Below, piece after piece: positions 9,925 through 17,760 of a stretch of 64,000 nucleotides of DNA (position 1 is the first letter of the stretch; every line of letters begins with the position of its first letter). The position numbers were made by a program, and so were the translations under genes. Source of the DNA: Sphingomonas montanisoli (GTDB lineage: Bacteria > Pseudomonadota > Alphaproteobacteria > Sphingomonadales > Sphingomonadaceae); NCBI RefSeq assembly GCF_008274695.1, contig NZ_VTOU01000005.1, positions 124,001 to 188,000 on the forward strand. Reading direction: 5' to 3'. The notes beneath the pieces were generated by a model, which was not told the origin of the DNA, made no database searches, and saw only the letters and a list, made by a program, of their open reading frames with translations.

Positions 9925-10245
9925 TTACCCCTCGATCGGGGTGAGCAGCTGGATCGAGACCTTCACCGGGTCCATAGCGGGCGAAATGTACATCGTCCCG
10001 GCTTCCATCGCCTTGCCGAGGCTGGCGAAGGCCGCCATCGGGTCGTCAGTCTCCATCTCATAGATGGCGGCATAGGTGCCGGCGGGCTGATCGCCCATAA
10101 GGTGGGTGACGGTATAACGCTTGGCGGCGGTGTAGCCGTCCATCGCGATCACATCGCCCAGATGCTGCTTGTCATACCAGTTGTTATATTCGTCTTCCTT
10201 GCCCGCAACCGGATTGCTGACAACCAGCAGCTGATATTTCGCCAT
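9925..10245 (-). CDS. Small dimeric alpha/beta-barrel-like protein
   Basis: 106 residues. The motif GKEDEYNNWYDKQHLGDV near residues 15-32, followed by a YEMETDDP segment, is typical of small ferredoxin-like barrel proteins related to the EthD and DUF4286 families, often found beside catabolic genes in sphingomonads. Its biochemical role is not known. It is divergent from the AhpD-like gene at 10368 with 122 bases between them. A strong ribosome site (GAGAGGAAGCGG) precedes the ATG. Confidence 0.65.
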   Translation of the reverse strand: MAKYQLLVVSNPVAGKEDEYNNWYDKQHLGDVIAMDGYTAAKRYTVTHLMGDQPAGTYAAIYEMETDDPMAAFASLGKAMEAGTMYISPAMDPVKVSIQLLTPIEG

Positions 10246-10367
10246 GTCCCGCTTCCTCTCCTTTTGGTTCGCGGAATGCTAGGCCGATCTGCGTTACGAC
10301 AGCAAGGCAGTGCTTTCGTTCGAAACCGCCATCGCTATCATCATCCCCGCAAAACAGATGAGGAGAG

Positions 10368-10913
10368 ATGACCATGAGCGAACCGCGCATACCGTACCCG
10401 CAAGACGACGCCGACCCCGCCGCGCTGAACATTGAACGGATGTTCGGCCATATCGCCGACGATCTTCGCCCCGGCTTCTCCGCGCTGGCGGGTGCCGTGA
10501 TGCGCACAACGTCGCTCGATCCGCTGCTGCGGGAAATTGCGATCCTGCGCGTCGGCCATCTCAGCAATTGCGCCTATGAGCAGTTCCAGCACCAGACCTT
10601 CGCCCGCTACCTCGGCATGGAAGATGACAAGATAGCGGCGATCAAAACGACGCCTGACAATCCGATCTTCGATGCGAAGGAACGGGCGATCATGCGCTTC
10701 GTCGACGAAATCGTGCGCGATGTGCGGCCGAGCGACGCGGCACTGGCGGACATGCGCGCACATTTCGGGATCGAGGGCACCTTCACCACCCTTATAGCGG
10801 CGTGCCAATATATGACTGTGTCGCGCATTCTGGAGACGACCGGGGTTCCGATCGAGGCCAGCGACAGCATCGGTCTGGGCCGGCTCAAGAATTCGCAGGC
10901 GACTGCGCAATAA
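10368..10913 (+). CDS. Carboxymuconolactone decarboxylase/AhpD-like protein
   Basis: 181 residues of the CMD fold. The helix REIAILRVGHLSNCAYEQFQHQTFARYLG (residues ~50-78) is the family signature: Tyr-Glu and the later His are conserved, while the AhpD CxxC pair is reduced to a single Cys, so peroxidase activity is doubtful. Many such proteins sit in aromatic or steroid catabolic clusters with unclear roles. Two ATGs (10368, 10374) follow GAGGAGAG; the first is very close to it, the second is well spaced. It converges on the thiolase gene at 10954. Confidence 0.75.
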   Translation: MTMSEPRIPYPQDDADPAALNIERMFGHIADDLRPGFSALAGAVMRTTSLDPLLREIAILRVGHLSNCAYEQFQHQTFARYLGMEDDKIAAIKTTPDNPIFDAKERAIMRFVDEIVRDVRPSDAALADMRAHFGIEGTFTTLIAACQYMTVSRILETTGVPIEASDSIGLGRLKNSQATAQ

Positions 10914-10918
10914 GGAGC

Positions 10919-10947
10919 GAGGGCGCCGGACCAGGCCCGGCGCCCTC
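10919..10947. terminator. Terminator-like hairpin between convergent genes
   Basis: GAGGGCGCCGG (10919-10929) and CCGGCGCCCTC (10937-10947) form a perfect 11-bp stem with a 7-base loop. There is no T-run, but the position between two convergent stops fits a bidirectional terminator or 3'-end stabiliser. Confidence 0.65.
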
Positions 10948-10953
10948 CCCGGA

Positions 10954-12159
10954 TCAGACGATCTCGAACAAGGCAGCGGCACCCATGCCGCCGGCGATGC
11001 ACATCGACGCGACGACGTATTTCACGCCGCGACGCTTGCCTTCGATCAGCGCGTGGCCCGCGATGCGGCTGCCGGTCATGCCGAAGGGGTGGCCCATCGA
11101 GATGCCGCCGCCGTCGACATTGTAGATCGACGGATCGATGCCCAGCTTGTCACGGCAATAGACGACCTGGCTGCCGAACGCCTCGTTCAGCTCCCACAGG
11201 CCGACGTCGGAAATCTTGAGACCCGCACGGTCGAGCAGCTTGGGGATCGCGAAGACCGGGCCGATGCCCATTTCCTCCGGCCCGCAACCATAGGCCTGGA
11301 AACCGCGATAGACGCCCAGGATCGGATGACCGCCCTTTTCGGCGGCCGCGCGGCTCATCAGCACCTGTGCCGATGCGCCGTCCGACAACTGGCTCGAATT
11401 GCCGGCGGTGATGAACTTGCCTTCCTGGATCAGCATGCCGTCCTTCCAGACGGGCTTGAGCTTGGCGAGACCTTCGAGCGTGGTGTCCCCGCGCACACCC
11501 TCGTCGCGGTCGAGCGTCACCTGCTCGGTGCCCGAGACGCTGCCGTCCTTCTCGACGATGTTCTTGGTGACGGTGATCGGCACGATCTCGTCGGCGAAGC
11601 GGCCCTCGGCCTGCGCGGCTGCGGCGCGGCGGTGGCTCTCGGCCGAATATTCGTCCTGCACTTCACGGCTGATATTATAACGTTCGGCGACGACCTCGGC
11701 GGTCTCGAGCATCGCCATATAGGCCAGCGCATTGCCGGCCTTCACGCTGTCCGATTCCCGGCGATAGGTTGGCGCATGCTTGTTCATCGTCAGCGAGATC
11801 GATTCCATGCCGCCTGCAATCGCGACGTCGATGTCGCCCGAGACGATCGAACGCGCGGCCATAGCGATCGCGGTCAGGCCCGAACCGCACTTGCGATCCA
11901 TCGTGAAGCCTGGAACCGAGATCGGCAGGCCGGAGGAGAAGACGACCATACGGCCCTGATTATAGCCCTGATTGCCATATTGGCTGGCGACACCCCAGAA
12001 GACATCGTCGGCGCTGGCGGGATCGATTCCCGCGCGCTCCACGGCGGCGCGGATGACGTGGGCGCTGAGCGCGGGCGCCTCGGTATCGTTGAACGCACCC
12101 TTATAGGCCCGGCCGATCCCGGTCCGTGCCGTCGAGACAATCACCGCTTCCGTCATCAT
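10954..12159 (-). CDS. Thiolase (acetyl-CoA C-acyltransferase family)
   Basis: 401 residues with all three catalytic positions: Cys91 in DRKCGSG, His357 in GHPFGMTG and Cys387 in SMCIAGGMG. NEAFG is also present. Thiolases cleave 3-oxoacyl-CoA to acetyl-CoA (or propionyl-CoA) plus a shortened acyl-CoA. The changed C-terminal motifs (HPFGMTG rather than HPLGATG) set it apart from the AtoB-like copy at 51074, so a bulky or branched substrate is possible. It is divergent from a TetR-type regulator at 12267, with a candidate operator-like motif (12176-12185) between them. Confidence 0.9.
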   Translation of the reverse strand: MMTEAVIVSTARTGIGRAYKGAFNDTEAPALSAHVIRAAVERAGIDPASADDVFWGVASQYGNQGYNQGRMVVFSSGLPISVPGFTMDRKCGSGLTAIAMAARSIVSGDIDVAIAGGMESISLTMNKHAPTYRRESDSVKAGNALAYMAMLETAEVVAERYNISREVQDEYSAESHRRAAAAQAEGRFADEIVPITVTKNIVEKDGSVSGTEQVTLDRDEGVRGDTTLEGLAKLKPVWKDGMLIQEGKFITAGNSSQLSDGASAQVLMSRAAAEKGGHPILGVYRGFQAYGCGPEEMGIGPVFAIPKLLDRAGLKISDVGLWELNEAFGSQVVYCRDKLGIDPSIYNVDGGGISMGHPFGMTGSRIAGHALIEGKRRGVKYVVASMCIAGGMGAAALFEIV

Positions 12160-12175
12160 CGTTCCCCGCTCTATT

Positions 12176-12185
12176 CAGTAATCTC
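12176..12185 (+). promoter_or_regulatory. Weak copy of recurrent AGAGTWATCTCAAAT-like motif
   Basis: CAGTAATCTC followed by TATTTGG resembles the motif seen at 41784, 32419 and 31164, matching about 11 of 18 positions. It lies in the divergent promoter of the thiolase and TetR genes. This copy alone would not be convincing. Confidence 0.25.
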
Positions 12186-12230
12186 TATTTGGTAAGCTCG
12201 GCCATCATAGGCAAGAGCCACCGCCTTCGC

Positions 12231-12258
12231 TTGACGCAATCTGGGTTTCACCTAATGC
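12231..12258 (+). promoter_or_regulatory. Possible promoter of the TetR-type gene
   Basis: TTGACG (12231-12236) and TAATGC (12253-12258) are separated by 16 bases. Transcription would then start near 12265, two bases before the preferred ATG at 12267, implying a leaderless or nearly leaderless mRNA. Called by eye only. Confidence 0.3.
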
Positions 12259-12266
12259 TCGGAAGC

Positions 12267-12956
12267 ATGGAAGCAGCCCCCAATGAGGACTTGACGCCCG
12301 CAGGCGCCCGTGCACGCGGCATGAACGAGCGGCGCCAGCGGCTGGTCCGCGCGGCCAAGGAACTGATCAACGAACGCGAGAATGGCGAATTCTCGATGCC
12401 CGAACTCGCAGCACGTGCGGGGTTGAGCCTTGCCACGCCGTACAATCTGTTCGGATCGAAGGCCGCGATCCTCGAAGCGGTGTTCCAGCGCGAGATCGAG
12501 CATTTCCATGCGGTTTACGCCACGATCGCCCCTGCCCCGCCGGTCGATCGCGTGCTCGCGGTCATCGAGCATCTGCTGCAGGTGCTCGAGCGCAAGCCGC
12601 ATTTCTATCGAGCGCTTTCGCGCGGGATGGCGACGCTGGGCGCGGCGGAAAGCTCGCGCCTGATATCGCCGCTGTCGGACCTGCTGCTCCGTCCGCTGGT
12701 CGAGGGTCTGGTCGATGACGGCGCGATCCGACTGGACCTGCCCAAGTCGATGCTGACCGCGCAGATCACGCGGATGTACGAAGCGACGATGCAGCGCTGG
12801 GTGCGCCGCGGATGGGACGACGTGCGGATGCGCAGCGAGATGCGCGCGGCGATCCTGATCGTCTGCCTGGGCATGTTCGGCGAGGAATTCCGCGCCGAAC
12901 TGCTCGCCGCGCTCTACGCATCCGCATTGCCGGAACCCGCGCCCGAATCCGCTTGA
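12267..12956 (+). CDS. TetR-family transcriptional regulator
   Basis: 229 residues from the ATG at 12267 (MEAAPNEDL). An N-terminal helix-turn-helix occupies roughly residues 20-70: RQRLVRAAKELINE, then FSMPELAARAGLSLATPYNLFGSKAAIL, where YNLFGSK is the recognition-helix end common in TetR proteins. The C-terminal ligand domain is helical and not specific. It is divergent from the thiolase at 10954 and precedes the amidohydrolase/acyl-CoA dehydrogenase operon, so it probably represses one or both in response to an acyl-CoA ligand. The ATG at 12255 is an alternative start. Confidence 0.85.
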   Translation: MEAAPNEDLTPAGARARGMNERRQRLVRAAKELINERENGEFSMPELAARAGLSLATPYNLFGSKAAILEAVFQREIEHFHAVYATIAPAPPVDRVLAVIEHLLQVLERKPHFYRALSRGMATLGAAESSRLISPLSDLLLRPLVEGLVDDGAIRLDLPKSMLTAQITRMYEATMQRWVRRGWDDVRMRSEMRAAILIVCLGMFGEEFRAELLAALYASALPEPAPESA

Positions 12957-12971
12957 TAGCCCCTTCCGGCT

Positions 12972-12990
12972 ACTATAACGCACTATAACG
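12972..12990 (+). promoter_or_regulatory. Direct repeat ACTATAACG upstream of the amidohydrolase operon
   Basis: ACTATAACG occurs at 12972-12980 and again at 12982-12990, one helical turn apart. It lies about 90 bases before the GTG at 13080. It could be an activator site or contain a -10-like TATAAC. There is no other support. Confidence 0.3.
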
Positions 12991-13079
12991 AACGGGCGGA
13001 GGGGAGACCGGCCAAGGGCGTTGCACGCCCGTCAAAGCCCCCTCTTCCGCGCCGATAGAGCGCTAAGAGGAGGGATATC

Positions 13080-13952
13080 GTGCCGAGGCCCAAGGACATC
13101 GCCGCCATCGATCTGATGATGGGCATCCCCATCTCGTCCAGCAATCACGAGATGTACGAATATCTCAAGCCGCTGATGATGGACGAGGAAAGCCGTCAGC
13201 AGTTCAAGATGCCAGCCCAATATATGTTCAAGGACATTCCGTCGGTCGACGACAGCGCCGACAAGGTCGAGTGGGTCCTTCAGCAGATGGACAAGCACAA
13301 TATCGAGCGCGCGCTCGTCGGCGTCTATGAAGGGCGCCCGGAAATCCGTGAGACGATCTCGAAGAACCGGCATCGCTTCCTCCAGATCCTCGACGTAAAC
13401 CCCAATCGGGGCATGGAAACCGTCCGCCAGATCAAGCAGGCGAAGAAGGATTACGGCATCAACGCCGTCTCGATTTTCCCCTCGGGCCTCGTCCCCCAGG
13501 TCGCGATCGACGACAAGAAGATGTTCCCGGTTTATGCCGCCTGCGTCGAGGAAGGGCTGCCCGTCTTCGTCAACACCGGCATCTGCGGCCCGCGCTTTCC
13601 GAGCATGGTGCAGAAGACCGAGCTGATCGAAGAGGTCGTCTGGTTCTTCCCCGAACTCAAGTTCGTGATGCGCCATGGCGCCGAGCCGTGGGACGATCTG
13701 GCCGTCAAGCTTATGATCAAGTTCCCGAACCTGTATTACAGCCCCTCGGCGTTCCGCCCGAAGCATTATCCCAAGTCGATCATCAACTACATGAACTCGC
13801 GCGGCGCCGATAAGGTGATGTACGCGGGCTATTTCCCGATGGGCATCAGCCTCGACACGATCTTCGCGGATTTGGACAACCTCCCGCTCAAGGATCATGT
13901 CTGGCCGAAATTCCTGCGCGAAAACGCGCTGACACTGTTCGGCATCAGCTGA
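13080..13952 (+). CDS. Amidohydrolase-family protein with altered metal ligands
   Basis: 290 residues from a GTG preceded by AAGAGGAGGG. The overall pattern is that of the Amidohydro_2 (PF04909) TIM barrel: VNTGICGPRFPSM, ELKFVMRHGAEPW, then PNLYYSPSAF and a terminal ALTLFGI helix. The N-terminal metal motif is AIDLMMGIP with no His-X-His, and the usual terminal Asp (SDFP) reads AGYFP, so two metal-binding sites look lost. It may be a decarboxylase/hydrolase that works differently, or a non-catalytic relative. It leads a four-gene run with two acyl-CoA dehydrogenases and an unknown protein. Confidence 0.75.
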   Translation: MPRPKDIAAIDLMMGIPISSSNHEMYEYLKPLMMDEESRQQFKMPAQYMFKDIPSVDDSADKVEWVLQQMDKHNIERALVGVYEGRPEIRETISKNRHRFLQILDVNPNRGMETVRQIKQAKKDYGINAVSIFPSGLVPQVAIDDKKMFPVYAACVEEGLPVFVNTGICGPRFPSMVQKTELIEEVVWFFPELKFVMRHGAEPWDDLAVKLMIKFPNLYYSPSAFRPKHYPKSIINYMNSRGADKVMYAGYFPMGISLDTIFADLDNLPLKDHVWPKFLRENALTLFGIS

Positions 13953-13962
13953 GGTCAGAACG

Positions 13963-15129
13963 ATGAGCGATCTCGACGACTTCCGCGCCGAAACCCGCGC
14001 CTGGCTGGAGGCCAATTGCCCCCAGAGCCGGCGCGGAGCATTCCGGGGTTTCTCCACGTTCAATTATTGGGGCGGCCGCAAGGCCGTGTTCCAGGACGAG
14101 GACCAGCAGCTCTGGTTCGAACGGATGCGCGACAAGGGCTGGACCGTGCCCGAATGGCCGGTCGAATATGGCGGCGCGGGGCTCGACAAGGCCCGCGCCA
14201 ACATATTGCAGCAGGAAATGCGCCGTATTCAGGCGCAGTCGCCGTTGCAGAGCCTGGGCATCTGGATGCTCGGGCCGGCATTGCTGCACTTCGGCACGCC
14301 CGAGCAGAAGGCCGAGCATCTGCCCAAGATCGCGCGCGGCGAAATCCGCTGGGCACAGGGCTATTCGGAACCGGGCGCCGGCTCCGACCTTGCGAGCCTG
14401 TCGACCAAGGGCGAATTGAAAGACGGCCAGTGGGTGGTCAACGGATCGAAGATCTGGACCACCAACGGCGACAAGTGCGACATGATCTTCACTTTGGTCC
14501 GCACCGAACCCGATGCGCCCAAGCATCAGGGGATCAGCTTCATCCTGATCGACATGGATCAGCCCGGCGTCACAACCAAGCCGATCAAGCTGATCAACGG
14601 CGACGATCCCTTCGTGCAGACCTTCTTCGACAATGCGACCGCACCCGCCGATCAGGTCGTCGGGCCGCGCGGCAAGGGCTGGGACGTCACCAAATATCTG
14701 CTGGGCCACGAACGCGAGATGATCGGATCTTCGATGACCAATTCGGTCACCGAGACGGTATCGAGCGTTGCCAAGGCCAAGCTGGGCGCCGACGGACTCA
14801 AGGCCGATCCGGGTCTGCGCATCGCGATCGCGCAGCATGAGATGGAAAGCTGGATCCTCGGCATCGCGGTCGAACGGCTCAAGGACATGGGCAAGGCGAA
14901 GCAATTCTCGCAATTCTCGCCCTCGGTCCTGAAACTCATGGGGACCGAGCTCAACTATCGTCGCGGCGAGCTGCTGATGAGCATCGGCGGATTCGAAGCG
15001 ATCAACGACCTGATGAGCGAACCGGTCCATTCCTACCTCCACGCCCCCGCAAACTGCATTGCGGGCGGATCGAACGAGGTGCAGCTCAACATCCTGTCCA
15101 AGCGCGCGCTTGGCCTTCCGGAGCTCTGA
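13963..15129 (+). CDS. Acyl-CoA dehydrogenase, large subunit of a probable pair
   Basis: 388 residues with the flavin and substrate motifs of the family: GYSEPGAGSDLAS near 130-142 and WTTNGDKCDM. Near the C-terminus, where short-chain enzymes have the catalytic Glu in YEGTSEIQ, this protein reads IAGGSNEVQ, so the usual base is missing. The next gene, three bases away, encodes a second dehydrogenase. Together they look like the alpha2beta2 FadE pairs known from steroid side-chain degradation. It would oxidise an acyl-CoA thioester and pass electrons to ETF. Confidence 0.9.
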   Translation: MSDLDDFRAETRAWLEANCPQSRRGAFRGFSTFNYWGGRKAVFQDEDQQLWFERMRDKGWTVPEWPVEYGGAGLDKARANILQQEMRRIQAQSPLQSLGIWMLGPALLHFGTPEQKAEHLPKIARGEIRWAQGYSEPGAGSDLASLSTKGELKDGQWVVNGSKIWTTNGDKCDMIFTLVRTEPDAPKHQGISFILIDMDQPGVTTKPIKLINGDDPFVQTFFDNATAPADQVVGPRGKGWDVTKYLLGHEREMIGSSMTNSVTETVSSVAKAKLGADGLKADPGLRIAIAQHEMESWILGIAVERLKDMGKAKQFSQFSPSVLKLMGTELNYRRGELLMSIGGFEAINDLMSEPVHSYLHAPANCIAGGSNEVQLNILSKRALGLPEL

Positions 15130-15132
15130 TCC

Positions 15133-16233
15133 ATGCCGCTGGTATTGACCGAAGACGAGGTGATGCTCGTCGACGCCGCGCGCGGCTTCCTGACGAAGTC
15201 GGCGCCCGTCTCCGCGCTGCGCGCGCTACGCGATAGCGGCGACACTTTGCGCTACACGCCATCGGTTTGGGGCGAGATGGCCGAAAACGGCTTCATCGCG
15301 CCGCATGTGCCCGAGGCCGAAGGCGGCCTCGGCATGGGTTATGCCGCCGCCGGCCTGATCGCCGAGCAGATGGGCCACACCCTCGCCCCCACCCCCTTTC
15401 TCTCGGCCGCGATCGCTGCCGAGCTGGTGGTGCAGGTGGGCAGCGCGGAACAGAAGGCCGATCTGCTGCCGAAGATCATCGCGGGCAACCTGATTGTCGG
15501 CTTCGCCTTCGAGGAAGGGCTCCGCCACAATCCTGCGGGCACCGCCGTCACCTTCAAGGACGGCAAGGTCAGCGGCACCAAGAAGATCGTCCTCGACGGC
15601 GTCGGCGCGAAGCTGCTGATCGTCGTCGCGGCGACCGATGCGGGACCAGGCCTGTTCCTGGTCGATCCGTCGGCAGCGGGCGTCACCGTCCGTCCGCTCG
15701 ACCTGATCGACAGCCGCAATGCCGCCGATGTGGATTTCGCGGATACGCCCGCGACACCGCTCGGCGAGGTGGGAGCCGCCAAGGCGGCGATCGCGCGCAC
15801 GCTCGACGTCGCTCGCGCGCTGCTGGCGGCCGAACTGCTCGGCATCGCCGACGAAGCCTTCGACCGCACCGTCGCCTATCTCAAGGAACGCGTGCAGTTC
15901 GGTCGCCCGATCGGCAGTTTTCAGGCGCTCCAGCACCGCGCGGCGCGGCTCTATGCCCGGCTCGACCTGACCCGCGGCGCCGTCCTCAAGGCGCTGCGCG
16001 CGCTGGACGAGGGCGACAAGGCAGCCACGATGCTCTGCAGCTTGTCCAAGGGCGCGATGAGCAAGCTCGCTTATGACGTAATGGTCGAGGCGACCCACAT
16101 GCACGGCGGCATCGGCGTCACCGACGAACTCGACATCGGCCTCTTTTACAAGCGGGTGCGCGTGGCGAGCGAACTGTTCGGCGACGCGCATTTCCATACC
16201 GACCGGATCGCCACCCAGGCGTTCGGGATCTGA
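15133..16233 (+). CDS. Acyl-CoA dehydrogenase, partner subunit
   Basis: 366 residues with the weaker family motifs seen in partner subunits: GLGMGYAAAGLIAEQMG, YLKERVQFGRPIGSFQALQH, and HMHGGIGVTDE. The C-terminus ends RVRVASELFGDAHFHTDRIA, without the catalytic Glu motif. The gene starts three bases after the stop of the first dehydrogenase, consistent with a fixed heteromer. Such subunits often bind substrate poorly and complete a shared flavin site. A stand-alone role cannot be excluded. Confidence 0.88.
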   Translation: MPLVLTEDEVMLVDAARGFLTKSAPVSALRALRDSGDTLRYTPSVWGEMAENGFIAPHVPEAEGGLGMGYAAAGLIAEQMGHTLAPTPFLSAAIAAELVVQVGSAEQKADLLPKIIAGNLIVGFAFEEGLRHNPAGTAVTFKDGKVSGTKKIVLDGVGAKLLIVVAATDAGPGLFLVDPSAAGVTVRPLDLIDSRNAADVDFADTPATPLGEVGAAKAAIARTLDVARALLAAELLGIADEAFDRTVAYLKERVQFGRPIGSFQALQHRAARLYARLDLTRGAVLKALRALDEGDKAATMLCSLSKGAMSKLAYDVMVEATHMHGGIGVTDELDIGLFYKRVRVASELFGDAHFHTDRIATQAFGI

Positions 16234-16237
16234 CACG

Positions 16238-16810
16238 GTGGAGCGGATCGCTGACTATCGCGGCAATCTGCTCAACCATATCGAAGCGCTCTACCGCCCC
16301 GGCGAACGGCACCTTGCGGTGGCGATGGCCGAGGCGCTTGGCTGCGCGATATCGGACACTGGTTTTTCGGGCGACGGCGAGGAAAGCTTCCTCGCCGCTC
16401 ACCCCAATCCCGTCGATCGCGACATGCGCAACAATGCCTTCTTCCTGTCGCCGATGCGGCCCGAACAGCAGGCGATGGAGACGCGGCTTCTGAAGCTGGC
16501 GGACGAGGATGCAGGCTTCGCCGCAACCCTCGCCGAATATCGCAGCATAGCGCGCAGCAAACCGTTCGGCGTCCCCCACTTCGCGATCCGCTATCCCTCG
16601 GGCGAGGCCGTCACCGAGGCCGCCGGGCGGCTGCGAGCCGCGCTCGGCGCCACCCTCGGCGATCGCATGCACATCCGCGTCTTCGGCCCCGGCGGATCGG
16701 GCGCGAAGGGCGCGAGCACCGTGCAGGCCTTCGTCCATCAGGACGTGATCGTCTCGGGCAGCTTCCTCTACGGCCAGCTGATCGAACTGCAGAGTCAGCC
16801 GACGGCTTAA
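16238..16810 (+). CDS. Unknown protein of the acyl-CoA dehydrogenase operon
   Basis: 190 residues from a GTG four bases after the preceding stop. The sequence is soluble and lacks signal or membrane segments. Notable parts are FLAAHPNPVDRDMRNNAFFLSP near the middle, ARSKPFGVPHFAIRYP, and a Gly-rich VFGPGGSGAKGAS loop before a hydrophobic end. I do not recognise the family. The tight spacing implies co-transcription with the dehydrogenase pair. Its last four bases overlap the end of the convergent hydrolase gene. Confidence 0.6.
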   Translation: MERIADYRGNLLNHIEALYRPGERHLAVAMAEALGCAISDTGFSGDGEESFLAAHPNPVDRDMRNNAFFLSPMRPEQQAMETRLLKLADEDAGFAATLAEYRSIARSKPFGVPHFAIRYPSGEAVTEAAGRLRAALGATLGDRMHIRVFGPGGSGAKGASTVQAFVHQDVIVSGSFLYGQLIELQSQPTA

Positions 16811-17736
16811 GCTACCGATCCCGTCAATCGCCGCGCGATCTGCGCCATCGCATCGCGACCCGACTGGAGATCACCCATCCCGACGAAACCGTGGAAGGCG
16901 CCCGGATAACGCGTCATTTCCACGTCGATCCCGGCAGCCTCGAGCTTCTTCGCATAAGCCTCGCCCTCATCGCGCAACGGATCGAAGCCGGCGGTGATGA
17001 CGGTGGCGGGCGGAAGATCATGGACCTCGGCGTTGATCGGCGTCGCGTGCGGGTGGCTGCGATCGCCATCGGGGCCCATATAATGGTCCCAATACCATTT
17101 CATCGCATCGCGGCTGAGCAGATAGCCGTCGGCATTCTCGATATAGCTCGGCGTGTCGAAATCGACGTCGACCACCGGGTAGATCAGCAGCTGATGCCGC
17201 AGCACTGGCCCGCCCCGATCGCGCGCGATGATCGAAGCAACCGCTGCCAGATTGCCGCCCGCGCTGTCGCCGCCGACCGCAAGGTTCGCGGTGTCGATCC
17301 CCTTGGCCCTCGCCGCATCGGACGCCGCCCAGACGAGCGCGGCGTAGCAATCCTCCGCCGCCGCCGGAAAGCGATGCTCGGGCGCGAGGCGATAGTCGAC
17401 CGACAGCACCGCCCAGCCCGTCGCCAGCGCGATCGCGCGCGCGGTCGCGTCATGGCTCTTGATCGAACCGATCACGAAGCCGCCGCCATGATAGAAAACC
17501 AGCGTCGGCGCCGGTGCATCGCCATGCGCGTAGAGGCGGACGGGAATGTCCCCATCCGGCCCCGGAACCGCGAAATCCTCGACCCGGGTAATCGGCTGCT
17601 TGGGCTTGAGATCGCCCCCGGCATCGACTCGGGCGCGATATTCGAGATGCGGCAGCGTTTCGACCGGCACCGTCACCAGCGTATAATATTCGTCGAGCGC
17701 AGCGCGCGCGTCGGCATCGAGCTTGGTCATCATCAC
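16807..17736 (-). CDS. Alpha/beta hydrolase, hormone-sensitive-lipase type
   Basis: 309 residues. HGGGF (83-87) is the oxyanion-hole motif of the HSL/family IV esterases. The nucleophile is Ser158 in GGDSAGG, with Asp252 in FDPLRDEG and His282 in FHGF completing the triad. It should be a cytoplasmic carboxylesterase acting on small or medium acyl esters, here perhaps a lactone or ester intermediate of the catabolic island. Stops overlap by four bases with the convergent gene at 16238. The start is MMMTK; which Met is used is uncertain. Confidence 0.88.
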   Translation of the reverse strand: MMMTKLDADARAALDEYYTLVTVPVETLPHLEYRARVDAGGDLKPKQPITRVEDFAVPGPDGDIPVRLYAHGDAPAPTLVFYHGGGFVIGSIKSHDATARAIALATGWAVLSVDYRLAPEHRFPAAAEDCYAALVWAASDAARAKGIDTANLAVGGDSAGGNLAAVASIIARDRGGPVLRHQLLIYPVVDVDFDTPSYIENADGYLLSRDAMKWYWDHYMGPDGDRSHPHATPINAEVHDLPPATVITAGFDPLRDEGEAYAKKLEAAGIDVEMTRYPGAFHGFVGMGDLQSGRDAMAQIARRLTGSVA

Positions 17737-17760
17737 ACTCCCTCCTACTCGACCGCCTTT

